Assembly: GCF_023657445.1 (NCBI RefSeq)
Contig: NZ_JAGTWY010000001.1
Location: 682,001 to 746,000, forward strand
Source: Marinobacter sediminum
GTDB lineage: Bacteria; Pseudomonadota; Gammaproteobacteria; Pseudomonadales; Oleiphilaceae
Reading direction: 5' to 3'
Length of the DNA stretch: 64,000 nucleotides
Position numbers and translations under genes: made by a program. This document shows, piece after piece, positions 1 through 10,100 of the stretch (its first letter is position 1; the number at the start of each line of letters is the position of its first letter). The notes below the pieces were generated by a model. That model did not search any database. It was given only the letters and a program-made list of their open reading frames with translations, and was not told the origin of the DNA.

Positions 1-212
1 ATGACGAGGGCCTGAAGGCCGCGCAGGAAGCCGGCGTCAACATCATCCAGGTTAAGGAAGGTGATCAGATGGCGAAGGACTTCCAGAAGCTGATTCAGGG
101 CATGGACGAACAGTGGATCCAGAACGTTTCTGATCGTGCCCCGGATGCCCGAGAGGCGCTCAAGGAACTGCGGACCGTTGCCCGAGAGTATGAGCGTGAA
201 CACCAGGAGTAA
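1..212 (+). CDS. dctP: TRAP transporter solute-binding protein, C-terminal end (DctP family), partial
   Basis: The frame is open from the window edge (first full codon at base 3) to the TAA at 210-212, giving about 69 residues ending in EREHQE. The helical, charged tail with a DFQKLIQGMDEQW stretch resembles the C-terminus of DctP-type periplasmic binding proteins. The stronger evidence is position: dctQ and dctM follow directly, 4 bases and 23 bases apart. In this family the protein captures an organic acid or compatible solute in the periplasm and delivers it to the membrane permease. The N-terminus and ligand pocket lie outside the window, so the substrate cannot be read here. Confidence 0.8.
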   Translation, partial: DEGLKAAQEAGVNIIQVKEGDQMAKDFQKLIQGMDEQWIQNVSDRAPDAREALKELRTVAREYEREHQE

Positions 213-216
213 CCAC

Positions 217-732
217 ATGTCTCTCGCTACCTGGGTTAACAGGCATTATAGCGAGAAGGGGCCAGCCAAGTGGCTGGTCTTCCTTCTGGAGGTTCTGGCA
301 GCGTCAGTTCTCTTCCTGCTTATGTTGACTACCTGCGTGGACGTGGCCGGACGCTATCTCTTCAACAGTCCCGTTCCCGGGGCCACTGAGCTCACCCGGC
401 TCGGCCTTGCCCTGATGGTATTCGCGGCGATGCCGGTTATCACTTATCGGGGTGGGCATATTGTGGTGGACCTGCTGGACAATGTGCTGGGGCAGAAGGT
501 GTTGAAGGTTCTCGGGCTGGTTTCCGCCCTGGTTATTTCCTCTTCGATGTACTTCCTTGCGGTACGGATCTTTGAGCTTGGCGAGAGGTCGATCCGGCGT
601 GGTGTTGTGACGGAATTTCTCGGCCTGCCCAGTGGTTATATCACCGAGTACATTGCCATTATGAGCTGGCTGACCGCCGCGTGCATGATAACGCTCGGGG
701 TTTATCGCATCCTGTTCACTGCTAACAAATAA
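217..732 (+). CDS. dctQ: TRAP transporter small permease subunit DctQ
   Basis: A 171-residue membrane protein with about four hydrophobic segments (roughly residues 25-45, 65-83, 102-122 and 142-163), the usual DctQ size and topology. The sequence GRYLFNSPVPGATEL between the first two segments is typical of the family. ATG at 217 is chosen because it lies 4 bases after the dctP stop; the same frame is open further upstream, but that would place the start inside dctP. DctQ joins the large permease DctM in the inner membrane to form the sodium-driven uptake complex. It shares an operon with dctP, dctM and a universal stress protein gene. Confidence 0.9.
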   Translation: MSLATWVNRHYSEKGPAKWLVFLLEVLAASVLFLLMLTTCVDVAGRYLFNSPVPGATELTRLGLALMVFAAMPVITYRGGHIVVDLLDNVLGQKVLKVLGLVSALVISSSMYFLAVRIFELGERSIRRGVVTEFLGLPSGYITEYIAIMSWLTAACMITLGVYRILFTANK

Positions 733-755
733 ACCAATCAGTTACGGAAAATTCT

Positions 756-2084
756 ATGACCGTCGTGCTGACCGGCTTTGCCGTTCTCCTTTTCATGATC
801 GTGGTTCTGAGGGTGCCAATTGCCTTTGCCATGGGCCTGGTCGGTTTCTTTGGTTTCGCCTTTCTGATGGGGCTGGACCTGACCAACGTCATGGATTTCC
901 GCTGGCGGGGCGCTCTGTCGATGGCGTCGAACCGGGTGATCGATACGGTCCAGAATTATGGCCTTTCGGTCATTCCGTTGTTCGTGCTGATGGGGAACCT
1001 GGTGACCCGTTCGGGTCTGGCCCAGGAGCTTTACCATGTCTCCAATGCCTTTCTCGGTCATCGAAAGGGCGGGTTGTCCATGGCAACGGTAGTCGCCTGT
1101 GGTGGTTTCTCGGCGATCTGCGGCTCCAGTCTGGCGACCTCCGCGACCATGGGCAAGGTGGCCATGCCACCGATGCGCAAATACGGTTATGCCGACTCCT
1201 TGGCCACCGCCTCTATCGCTGCTGGCGGCACTCTGGGCATCCTGATTCCGCCGAGCGTGATTCTGATCATTTACGGTCTGCTGACCGAGTCCTCTATCCG
1301 TGAACTGTTCGCCGCCGGATTCATTCCGGGCATCCTCGGCATGGTAATGTATATGGTCGCGGTGCGTTATGTGGTTTGGCGGGATCCCAGCGCCGGCCCC
1401 GCGGGTGAGAAAGCCGATTGGTCGGAACGTTTGCGTGCTCTGAAAGGCGTTTGGGGAGTATTGCTATTGTTCACCGTCGTTATGGGCGGTATCTATCTGG
1501 GTGTTTTCACGCCGACGGAAGCGGCGGGCATCGGTGCCGGTGGCGCTTTTGTGATTGCCCTTGCCCGGCGCAGCCTCACCCTCTCGACACTCTTCGAAAC
1601 ATTGGCGGATACAGCGCGTACTTCTGCCATGCTGTTTGCTGTGGTGATCGGGGCGCTGATTTTCTCAGATTTTATTAACCGGGCCGGGCTGCCAGATATG
1701 CTGCTGGGGTTCGTGACTGCACTGGATGTGGCCCCGATTGTCGTGATTCTGGCAATTTTGGCTATCTACATTGTGCTTGGGATGGTGTTTGAGAGCCTGT
1801 CGATGATCCTGTTAACAGTGCCGGTATTCTATCCGCTGGTGGAGAGTCTGGGCTTCGATCTGGTGTGGTTCGGCATAGTTGTTGTTGTCGTGACCGAGAT
1901 CAGTCTGATCACGCCGCCCGTGGGTATGAACGTCTTTGTGCTCAGTGCAGTACTGAGAGATGTCAAAACGGGCACTATCTTCAAAGGTGTTACCCCGTTC
2001 TGGTGTGCCGATATTGTGCGCTTGGCGCTGATTGTGTTTATTGCCCAGATTGCACTGTTTTTGCCGGATATGCTGTACCACTAA
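756..2084 (+). CDS. dctM: TRAP transporter large permease subunit DctM
   Basis: A 442-residue protein that is hydrophobic throughout, consistent with the 11-13 membrane helices of DctM. Family-typical stretches include GLSMATVVACGGFSAICGSS (residues about 108-127), GGTLGILIPPSV and the C-terminal LITPPVGMNVFVL. DctM forms the transport channel and couples solute entry to the sodium gradient. It starts 23 bases after dctQ and is followed 43 bases later by a universal stress protein gene, an arrangement like the teaABCD ectoine uptake operon of Halomonas. The solute cannot be assigned from the permease alone. Confidence 0.93.
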   Translation: MTVVLTGFAVLLFMIVVLRVPIAFAMGLVGFFGFAFLMGLDLTNVMDFRWRGALSMASNRVIDTVQNYGLSVIPLFVLMGNLVTRSGLAQELYHVSNAFLGHRKGGLSMATVVACGGFSAICGSSLATSATMGKVAMPPMRKYGYADSLATASIAAGGTLGILIPPSVILIIYGLLTESSIRELFAAGFIPGILGMVMYMVAVRYVVWRDPSAGPAGEKADWSERLRALKGVWGVLLLFTVVMGGIYLGVFTPTEAAGIGAGGAFVIALARRSLTLSTLFETLADTARTSAMLFAVVIGALIFSDFINRAGLPDMLLGFVTALDVAPIVVILAILAIYIVLGMVFESLSMILLTVPVFYPLVESLGFDLVWFGIVVVVVTEISLITPPVGMNVFVLSAVLRDVKTGTIFKGVTPFWCADIVRLALIVFIAQIALFLPDMLYH

Positions 2085-2127
2085 GCGGCACAGCGTTACC
2101 TGTCACGGATGGATAGAGGAGAAGACG

Positions 2128-2622
2128 ATGTTTCATGATGTTAAAAAGATTTTATATGTCTCCGATCTTGATCAAGGTTCACGTCCGGCATTCCGTGCAG
2201 CGGTCAGCCTGTGTGGTCACTACTCCGGAGCTCAGATCACGTATCTGTATGTAATTGAGTCCCTGTCGGGCACTACACGCAGTGTGCTGAGTAATATGAT
2301 GGAAAAAGAAGAGCTCGACGAGATGCTGAACAAGGGCGTTGAGGCGTTGAGCGTCAAAATCCGCGGGCGGATAGAGCGCTTCTGCGAGGAAGAGCTGGAA
2401 GAGCACGAAGTGCTAGGCATGAAGAATATTGAGGCGCGCATCGAGGAAGGCACGCCCTGGCGCAAAATTCTTGAAGTCGGCGACGAGATGAATGCCGATG
2501 TGATTGTTATGGGAACCCGCAAGCACAGCTCGCTGGGTCAGGCACTGATGGGTTCTACCGCGACCAAGACGCTGACTCACTCTAAGCGTCCGGTGCTGAT
2601 CGTGCCGCTGGGTGCTGCCTGA
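2128..2622 (+). CDS. universal stress protein of the UspA family, TRAP-linked
   Basis: A 164-residue single-domain Usp protein. It begins with the FHDVKKILYVSDL beta strand and ends with the nucleotide-binding loop VMGTRKHSSLGQALMGSTA followed by VLIVPL, matching the ATP-binding signature G-2x-G-9x-G(S/T). ATG at 2128 is preceded by GAGGAGAA at 2116-2123; an in-frame extension to 2032 would overlap dctM by 53 bases and is unlikely. In Halomonas elongata the equivalent TeaD binds ATP and lowers activity of the TeaABC transporter. A similar brake on this TRAP system is an inference from position. A terminator follows. Confidence 0.88.
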   Translation: MFHDVKKILYVSDLDQGSRPAFRAAVSLCGHYSGAQITYLYVIESLSGTTRSVLSNMMEKEELDEMLNKGVEALSVKIRGRIERFCEEELEEHEVLGMKNIEARIEEGTPWRKILEVGDEMNADVIVMGTRKHSSLGQALMGSTATKTLTHSKRPVLIVPLGAA

Positions 2623-2689
2623 TAGAGCCTGTTTCCTCTCCAGACAGCATCAGTCTCATAACTCTCCAGTCCCCGCTACCGTTTAAAAA

Positions 2690-2715
2690 AGCCGACTATT
2701 CAGTCGGCTTTTTTG
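2690..2715. terminator. bidirectional intrinsic terminator between uspA-like gene and amidase
   Basis: AGCCGACT (2690-2697) and AGTCGGCT (2701-2708) form an 8 bp perfect stem with a short loop. It is flanked by a run of A on the left and a run of T on the right, so it can stop transcription in both directions. It sits between two convergent genes, where a shared terminator is expected. Confidence 0.9.
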
Positions 2716-2716
2716 T

Positions 2717-4192
2717 TCAGAGTCCAGTGGGTGGCTCAAAGCCCGCCAATCCTGCCTCCTCAAGTAACTGGGCAAACCTGATGGTGGTTAAATCCTTCCC
2801 GGGCGCCCCGATCACCTGAATGTTGTATGGCAAGCCCTTTTCGGTTCGCCCAACAGGCACTGAGGTTGCCGGCAGGCCGAGCAGGGTGGCCAGGGCTATC
2901 CAGCAGAACTGGTCCATGTACGCTTTGGGCTGACCAGCGACCATAATCCGGCGTTTGAAGACCGGCTGGCTGTGATCATGCTTGATAGCCGTGGTGGGTG
3001 TGACTGGTGTCAGCAGGACATCTATTTCTCGGAAAAGGTCTTCGATCTCGGCCCGCATCTTCTCCCGCACTTCGTTCCAGACCGCCCATCGATGTACGGC
3101 CTGATTCACACCACGTCCGTACTCGCCGATAAAGGGCGTGACCGGACCGAAGAATTTCAGCCATTTTTCCAGCAGGGCAATCCACTTCATCTGGCGGCGC
3201 TGGGCGGGTTTGAGAGAGGTGCTCAGAAGACTGCCCAGTAAATTAAAATAGGCAGGCAGGATATGCTCCATATTGAGCAAGCTGTGAGTCGCCTCTGCCA
3301 CCAGCGCGCCTTTATTCCCCAGCTTTGTTGCAAGGTTTTGATAGCCGCTGGCCAGCTCGGTATCAATCGGGCAGAGCGGATCTTCCAGCCAGAGACCAAC
3401 GCGGGCCTGGTCCAGACTATCCAGTTTGGAGGGCTCCATGGTCAGTGACCAGCTACGGGCCTCTGCGGGGCGCGGTCCGGCAATGACGCCGAGTAAAAGC
3501 TCCAGATCTTTACCGGAGCGGGCCATGGGGCCACCTTCCACCAGGTCTGGCCGGGACTGGGTGCCCGGAGGCCCGGGAATGTGGCCCCGGAATGAGACCA
3601 GCGCGCGGGTTGGTTTGTGCCCGAATACGCCACAGAAATGGGCGGGTGTGCGAATGGACCCTGCCAGGTCGCTGCCAACCTCGAGGGGTGTCATGCCGCT
3701 TGCCAGAGCCGCAGCGGCACCGCCAGAGGAACCACCAGGTGTATGGTCGCGGTTATAGGGGTTGTTGGTAACACCGAAGAGTTTGTTGTAGCTCTGAAGA
3801 TCGGTGGCGTAGATGGGCACATTGGTTTTGCCGAGGATAATGGCGCCGGCATCTTCCAGTTGCTGGACGATGTCTGCGTGAATGCGGGGAATATGGTTAC
3901 TTAGTGGTGGTGCACCGGCAGTGGTGGTCATACCGGCAACTTCCCAGGTGTCCTTCAGCGTTAGCGGCAATCCGTGCAGTGCGCCGGCTTTTTCGCCTGC
4001 AGCCAGCCTTTTGTCAGCAGCCGTTGCCTGTTCCAGAGCCCGGTTTTCGTCCAGCGTAATGACGGCGTTTATCTCGGAGTTGTGTTGCCGGATACGTTCC
4101 AGAAAGGCGCGTGTAACGGCTTCGCTGGAAATAGTGCCAGCTTTAAGATCGGCGACGAGCTGATAGGCCGGCCGGTAGTGCAACGCATCCAT
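2717..4192 (-). CDS. amidase, amidase-signature family
   Basis: A 491-residue hydrolase of the amidase-signature family. All three residues of the Ser-cisSer-Lys catalytic triad are visible: K80 in PLTLKDT, S155 in PGGSSGG and S179 in DLAGSIRTPA. Family members cleave amides (small amides, fatty acid amides, aryl amides), and substrate cannot be deduced from the core. There is no signal peptide, so it should be cytoplasmic. It lies 49 bases downstream of the voltage-sensor-like gene on the same strand and may be co-transcribed with it, although no functional link is evident. It is not a GatA partner: no gatC or gatB is nearby. Confidence 0.9.
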   Translation of the reverse strand: MDALHYRPAYQLVADLKAGTISSEAVTRAFLERIRQHNSEINAVITLDENRALEQATAADKRLAAGEKAGALHGLPLTLKDTWEVAGMTTTAGAPPLSNHIPRIHADIVQQLEDAGAIILGKTNVPIYATDLQSYNKLFGVTNNPYNRDHTPGGSSGGAAAALASGMTPLEVGSDLAGSIRTPAHFCGVFGHKPTRALVSFRGHIPGPPGTQSRPDLVEGGPMARSGKDLELLLGVIAGPRPAEARSWSLTMEPSKLDSLDQARVGLWLEDPLCPIDTELASGYQNLATKLGNKGALVAEATHSLLNMEHILPAYFNLLGSLLSTSLKPAQRRQMKWIALLEKWLKFFGPVTPFIGEYGRGVNQAVHRWAVWNEVREKMRAEIEDLFREIDVLLTPVTPTTAIKHDHSQPVFKRRIMVAGQPKAYMDQFCWIALATLLGLPATSVPVGRTEKGLPYNIQVIGAPGKDLTTIRFAQLLEEAGLAGFEPPTGL

Positions 4193-4241
4193 AGTGTCGG
4201 CTCTTGTTGTTTTGGAAAAGGCGTCCGTAACGAACGGGTCG

Positions 4242-5255
4242 TCAGGGCAGTTCTTCTCGCCAGTATTTCACGCGAACCTGCTGCTTCACGGCATCGATGA
4301 TCTCGATAATAAGACTGATGAGTGCCTCGTTCTGGGCTTCGTCTGCCTCTGCCTCCACGCCGCCGGGCGCGGGTAGGAACACATTCACGATGTCTTCAAT
4401 AAACGCGTGATTAGAGGCCGATGCCAGATCTTCGAGGATCTGGTGTATAACGTTTGCAACGATGTCCCCTACAGCCTCTTCAAGGGTTTCCTGAATGGTA
4501 GGGCCCACCACAGGCAGATATTTGAGCCGGGACAGTTCAAGGTTCTGTTTGAGCGCATTGTCAACGCGGTCTTCCAGGTAGCTGCGAAGGGCACCCCGGT
4601 TGGGTACATACCCTTCCTGGGCCGCTTCCGCCACACGGTCGGAAATCCAGTTGGACAACATGTCCCGACGAGGGTAGAGGATATCCTGCTGGATCTTGTC
4701 AAACAGCGGAGAGCCGCGCCTCACTTCTTGCTGGACGCCGCTCAGCACTTTGATAACGATGCGGTCGGACAGTTCTTCCATAAAAGCTTCGTAATAGAAA
4801 TTTACGAAGCGGTAGATTTTGGTGTTGGTGACATCAATGATCTTGTACTGGTGCAGGCGATAGATAATCGATATGACCCGCAAAACCCTCAGGAAACGCA
4901 GGCTGCCGACGGGAATACAGCCGACCAGATCGTACCAGTGAATAAACGGATAGAAATACCAGCGGTCGTAGATGCTGGCCTTCACAGAATAACCCCAGCG
5001 CAGAAAGAACTCGGTCAGGAAAATACTGACGAAGATCATGTCATAGAAAATGAACCGCTCGTGGATGGGGTGATAGAGCGCCTGTAACGTCGGGGCATGG
5101 TTCTTTAACAGCTCCTGTATGGCCACAAAGTTGTAGATGGAATCCCAGATGATGAAGGTCAGGTTGATGATCAGCAGGCCCAGCATCACGAAGTCAACCA
5201 CAAACCAGATCAGCTGGTGGCTGGACTTCAGGTTTTCTCGATTAATGTGGAGCAT
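4242..5255 (-). CDS. membrane protein with a voltage-sensor-like four-helix domain and no pore domain
   Basis: A 337-residue protein. The first 140 residues look like S1-S4 of a voltage-sensor domain: S1 about 15-37, S2 about 68-88 with the acidic/basic pattern TEFFLR, S3 about 100-115 with a WYDL aspartate, and S4 about 118-133 with arginines three residues apart (R120, R123, R126, then R133). No pore-loop segment or pair of pore helices follows. The remaining 200 residues are hydrophilic and helical, with charged repeats, and end in a short hydrophobic-acidic stretch. It may be annotated as an ion-transporter-like protein. The voltage-sensing assignment is inference from pattern only. It is divergent from tamA. 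Confidence 0.6.
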   Translation of the reverse strand: MLHINRENLKSSHQLIWFVVDFVMLGLLIINLTFIIWDSIYNFVAIQELLKNHAPTLQALYHPIHERFIFYDMIFVSIFLTEFFLRWGYSVKASIYDRWYFYPFIHWYDLVGCIPVGSLRFLRVLRVISIIYRLHQYKIIDVTNTKIYRFVNFYYEAFMEELSDRIVIKVLSGVQQEVRRGSPLFDKIQQDILYPRRDMLSNWISDRVAEAAQEGYVPNRGALRSYLEDRVDNALKQNLELSRLKYLPVVGPTIQETLEEAVGDIVANVIHQILEDLASASNHAFIEDIVNVFLPAPGGVEAEADEAQNEALISLIIEIIDAVKQQVRVKYWREELP

Positions 5256-5416
5256 TCAGGGTTTCCTGTTGCCTGTCAGGACTGTATAAGTAGCTGACAG
5301 GTTAGCTTATTTCAGCGCCGCCGACGACTGGCGGTGGATTAACTTGACCACCCGGAGCTTAACTCCCACGCTTGAACAAAAGGTTCTATCCCAACCCCTA
5401 ACGCTGAAATAGCCGG

Positions 5417-7171
5417 ATGCTATCTAAAAATCACGTTGTTAACTCAGGCCGAACCCGGTTGCTGGCGCTGCTTTTTCTAGTGTGCCCCCTGGTAAGTTTT
5501 GCCCAGCAGGTTGAAGTCCAGGTCGAGGGTGACTATCCCAACCTTCAAGACAACGCTGAGGCATTTATCGGCGAGATTGAAGGTCGAAGCGCCTTTAGTT
5601 TGCGCCGTTACGCACCTACGGCCGTTGGCCAGGCTGAAAAGGCCCTGCGAGCATTGGGGTATTACAGTCCTGTGATCAGCTGGCGGGTGGAGGAAGGCGA
5701 TGAGGATGACCTTTCTAGCCTGAAGCTCTTGATTACCCCGGGAGAGCCGGTTCGCGTAACATCACGAACGGTTGAGATTCGCGGTGCTGCCGCGTCGGAT
5801 CCGCAGTTCTCCGATGATCTGCCCGCACACCCTGCCGAGGGGGATATCCTGAATCATGGCGAGTACTCGGCACTTCGGGACAATATCCAGACCCGTGCCC
5901 GCCGCCGCGGTTACTTTGATGGAAGATTTGTTGCCAGAACGCTCGAAGTCGACCCCGAGGCCAGGACTGCGGTGGTGAGACTGATCTATGAGAGTGGTGA
6001 TCGCTATCATCTCGGCAAGGTGTACTTTGACGAAGGCCACTACTTTGAAATCGGGCTCCTCCGGGATTTCGTCACCTTTGAGCCGGGCACTCCCTACCAT
6101 GCAGATAAAATCGCCAGGCTAAACCGGGACCTGTCTAACAGCGGCTATTTCTCGGGGGTGGATATTGATGCCAGGCCTTCCAATGCTGTTGACGGTGTTA
6201 TTCCGGTGCAGGTTGCTGTGAACCGTCGGGATCCTCGTTCAATTTCAGCCGGTATCGGTTTCTCGACGGATGTCGGGCCACGGTTACGCGGTACCTGGCG
6301 GGAGCACTGGATCAACCCGATGGGACATAAACGGGGTGCAGAAACGGAGTTATCCGCGCCCCGACAAAATCTGACGACCTGGTATGAGCTGCCGCTGGAT
6401 CCACCCATGACCGATCTGATACGGCTGACTGCGGGTTACCAGAGAGAAGACATTGAGAATGTTGAATCCGAGCGTTTCACGCTTGGCCAGCAGTGGCAGC
6501 ACCAGCTGGATATAGGATGGCTGCAAGTGCTTTCCATTCGCCTGGAGAATGAGACTTTTAATATTGGCAACGACGAAAAAGGCACCAGTAGCCTGCTATT
6601 ACCTGGCGCCAGCTACTCCAGGCTGTCTGTGGACTCCGCCCTGGATCCGTTTAAAGGGTATCACTTGCAGTTTGATGTTGTCGGCTCACATCGGGCGGTG
6701 TTGTCCGATGTGGATATCCTGCATGTAAATGCGCTGGCCAAGGGGCTTTTTACCCTGTTCGGGAAGCATCGTTTCCTTGGCCGTGTGCAGTTTGGTGGCG
6801 TTGCGACCAACCACTTTGAGGATGTGCCTCCCTCTTTGCGTTTCTTTGCCGGTGGAGACCAAAGCGTTCGTGGTTACGGTTATGAAACCCTGTCGCCGGA
6901 AAATGATAACGGAGTACCGGTTGGTGGGCGATACTTGCTTGTGGGGAGCGGCGAATACCAGTACCAGTTTGCCGACAAATGGCGGGTGGCGTTGTTTGTA
7001 GACCACGGTAATGCCATTAACGATCTTTTTGATCCTCTGGCCACGGGAGCTGGTATCGGTCTTCGCTGGATCAGCCCGGTCGGCTCGCTTCGCCTGGACG
7101 TTGCCAAGGGGTTGAATACGGAACTCGGTGGTGAATGGCGAATTCACTTTTCCATGGGGCCTGAGTTGTGA
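5417..7171 (+). CDS. tamA: TamA, outer membrane component of the translocation and assembly module
   Basis: A 584-residue outer membrane protein with a signal peptide (hydrophobic core about residues 13-27, cleavage near SFA-QQ). Three POTRA-like domains occupy about residues 32-265, and a C-terminal Omp85/BamA-type 16-strand barrel domain follows. The GGDQSVRGYGYETLSP stretch near residue 484 is the conserved lid-lock RGY motif of Omp85 proteins, and the C-terminus ends in an outer membrane strand. TamA works with TamB to insert certain outer membrane proteins and move phospholipids. The next gene is tamB, overlapping by 4 bases, which fixes the assignment over BamA. Confidence 0.94.
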   Translation: MLSKNHVVNSGRTRLLALLFLVCPLVSFAQQVEVQVEGDYPNLQDNAEAFIGEIEGRSAFSLRRYAPTAVGQAEKALRALGYYSPVISWRVEEGDEDDLSSLKLLITPGEPVRVTSRTVEIRGAAASDPQFSDDLPAHPAEGDILNHGEYSALRDNIQTRARRRGYFDGRFVARTLEVDPEARTAVVRLIYESGDRYHLGKVYFDEGHYFEIGLLRDFVTFEPGTPYHADKIARLNRDLSNSGYFSGVDIDARPSNAVDGVIPVQVAVNRRDPRSISAGIGFSTDVGPRLRGTWREHWINPMGHKRGAETELSAPRQNLTTWYELPLDPPMTDLIRLTAGYQREDIENVESERFTLGQQWQHQLDIGWLQVLSIRLENETFNIGNDEKGTSSLLLPGASYSRLSVDSALDPFKGYHLQFDVVGSHRAVLSDVDILHVNALAKGLFTLFGKHRFLGRVQFGGVATNHFEDVPPSLRFFAGGDQSVRGYGYETLSPENDNGVPVGGRYLLVGSGEYQYQFADKWRVALFVDHGNAINDLFDPLATGAGIGLRWISPVGSLRLDVAKGLNTELGGEWRIHFSMGPEL

Positions 7172-10100
7172 CGGATCAACACCAGAATCATGAGCAGGAT
7201 GAGATTCCAGCACGCAGGTCCCTGTGGTTCTGGCTGTTGCTGGCATTTGCTGTACTTATCCTGTTGCCCGCCATTCTTGTTGTCATTGTTTTGCTGGCAC
7301 TTCGCTCTGAAACGGGCACAACCTGGGTTATCGACCAGGTGCCCGGACTGACAGTCACAGACGGCCAGGGCTCACTGTTTGGTCAGTGGCACGCGCAAAC
7401 GCTTGAGTGGCGCGGGTACGGTGTGAATGTCGAGGTGGATTCTCCGTTCATTGAATGGTCCCCCTCGTGTCTGTTCAACAAAGAGCTCTGTCTTGACACC
7501 CTTCATGCCCAGAGACTGGTCGTGAATGTCCAGCCATCTTCAACCGGGAAGGCCGATGGGTCAGACCTGACGTTACCAACCATAGATTTACCGCTGGGTG
7601 TCAGAATCAGTGATGTGTCTGTTGGCCCGTTTGTATTTAACGGCAGCCAAATCTGGGATCGTCTGGAATTTGCGGCTGTTGGCTCTGGTGCTGACTGGAT
7701 GCTGGAACGAGGTTTTTACGAACTGGATGCATACAGCGTAACGGTTTCCGGGAGAGTGGCAACCCGCCGGGACTGGCCTGTAGACCTCAATGTTCAGGCC
7801 TCCCTGCCGCCGCCCTCCGGGGATGAATGGTTACTTGATGTCAATCTGTCTGGCAGCGTGCGGGACCTTACCTTGGCTGGGCGTAGCAACGGGTACCTGG
7901 ACGCCGGGCTTACGGGCAATGTTTCGCCGCTTGACCGGGCTCTGCCCGCAAAGCTCAAGATTACTTCCAGGAGTTTCCTGGCACTGGAGACCCTGCCTGA
8001 GACGCTGGTTCTCCGGGACTGGTTTCTGGAGGCGAACGGCAGTCTTGAGTCTGGCTTTGAAACCCGAGGCCGCGCAGTATTACCGGGTACAGAGGGGCCG
8101 ATAAACCTGTTGCTCCGGGGTCATGTGGGTACAGAAGCGGCGCGGGATATTGAGTTGGAGTTATCGACGCAAAAACCGGAGCAGACGGGAAAAGTGAGGG
8201 TTGCCGGAAAGGTGAACTGGCAGGGCGGTCTGAACGCCGAGGCCGATGTCTCGCTGACGAAGTTTCCCTGGTTCTCGCTGCTGCCCGGCGTCTCGGAACC
8301 GCCGGTCATCCTCAATAGTCTGGATGGCTCAGTGAGTTGGGGTGACGGGCAATATCACGCGCGGCTGAAGGCGGCTGTTGACGGGCCCCAGGGCGAAGCT
8401 ACCTTGTCGTCGGTGGTCGATGGTGACCTGAGCGCGACCACGCTGACAGACCTGAAAGTGACGACAGGAGCCGGTTCGCTGGCTGGTGGTGGGGCACTGG
8501 ATTTCTCCGGGCCGCTGTCGTGGGAGGCGGCGTTAAAGCTTGATAACTTCAACCCGGGGTACTGGCTTCCGATGCTGGAGGCCAGCCTCAGTGGCGACGT
8601 TGAGACACGGGGCGCTCTACGTGAGGGTGAAATACCGGATATGACGGCCCGGTGGGACCTTGCCGGACAGTGGAAGTCCAAACCTGCCAGCGCAGTGGGC
8701 ACGCTGAATACGGCATCCGGAGCCTGGGAGGTTTCCGGGCTTGCCGTAGCGGTTGGTGAAAACAGCCTTGAAGGCAGCGGCGTCTGGGGCGAAGCACTGG
8801 ACGGGAATCTCGTTCTGTCATTGCCTGCTCCGGGCGAAATACTGGCAGGCCTCAAAGGCCGGATGACGGCGAAACTCAACATTGCTGGTACGCCGGATGA
8901 TCCCCAGGGCGACCTGACTTTCAGCGCCCAGGAGCTTGCCTGGCAGGATACGGTAACGCTTGCCAGCCTTGACCTGGATGCCTCGCTGGCGCCGGGCTTT
9001 CGCCTCAGGAGTCATGCTGAAATCGGCGGTATCGAGGCCGGAGGCCAGCGCCTGGAGTCCGTTACTCTGGATGCGGCCGGAATCCAGGATGATCATCGCC
9101 TCACGTTGACCGCGAACCACGAGGACGCAGACCTTCGGCTCGTGTTTGGCGGCGGTTTTGACGACTCATGGACGGCCTGGCAAGGCGCCTTGGCCAGTGG
9201 CCTGATTGAGATACCGGAGCAGGACCAGAGCTGGAGGCTTCAGTCTCCAGCAAAATTAGCCTATCGGAAGAATGGACAACTGACGTTCGACGCCCATTGC
9301 TGGAGCTGGCAGGAGAGTTCGTTCTGTGCTGAAGATCAGGTGCTGTTGCCAACACCCCGGATTGCATATCGCATCAATAACTTCCCGGCGGCGGCTCTTG
9401 ATCCGTTGATGCCGGAGGCCTTGCGCTGGCGGGCTCAGCTGAACGGTAGCATTGACGTTACCATGGCGGCTGAAGGCCCAAGGGGCCAGGTTCGGATGGA
9501 TGCGGGAAAAGGGGAGTTCCGGGTGCTGCTTAATGAGGAGTGGGAATCCCTGCAACATGAAATCTTCACTGTCGGATTGAACCTGCAACCCGAAAAGGCG
9601 GAGCTGGATATTCGGCTATCGGGGCCAGAGCTGGGTGAACTGACAGTGAATACGGCTGTCGATCCGGCAACCCCGGAGAGAACGGTGACTGGGCAATTCA
9701 GTCTTCAGGGCCTGGACATCGCCCTGGCTGGAATATTTACCGGGCTGGAGCGGGTGTCTGGCAAGGTTAAAGGTCAGGGGAAGCTGTCGGGTCCTCTGAT
9801 GAAACCGATGGTAAAGGGTGAAATTACGTTGAGTAATGCACGCCTGGTCGATCCAAGGCTTCCGGTGCCTCTGGATGATGTGTTTCTGAGTCTGGATCTC
9901 AACGGCTATTCCGCCGATATAAATGGCAGAATCAAGAGCAACGCCCGAAGCGAAACGATCGTGGGTGGCACATTGGACTGGGAGAACAGACCGGAAGGTG
10001 AGTTAACCATCCGTGGCAAGCGCGTACCTTTCAGTCTGGAGCCATACGCACGGCTGGAAGTGGAGCCGGATCTAACGATCGCCTTCCGGCAGGGCGAACT

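Noticed and set aside
4407..5087. Open frame of 226 codons on the plus strand opposite the voltage-sensor-like gene
   Set aside because: The minus-strand reading has clear membrane helices and an S4 pattern; the plus-strand reading has none and no start signal.
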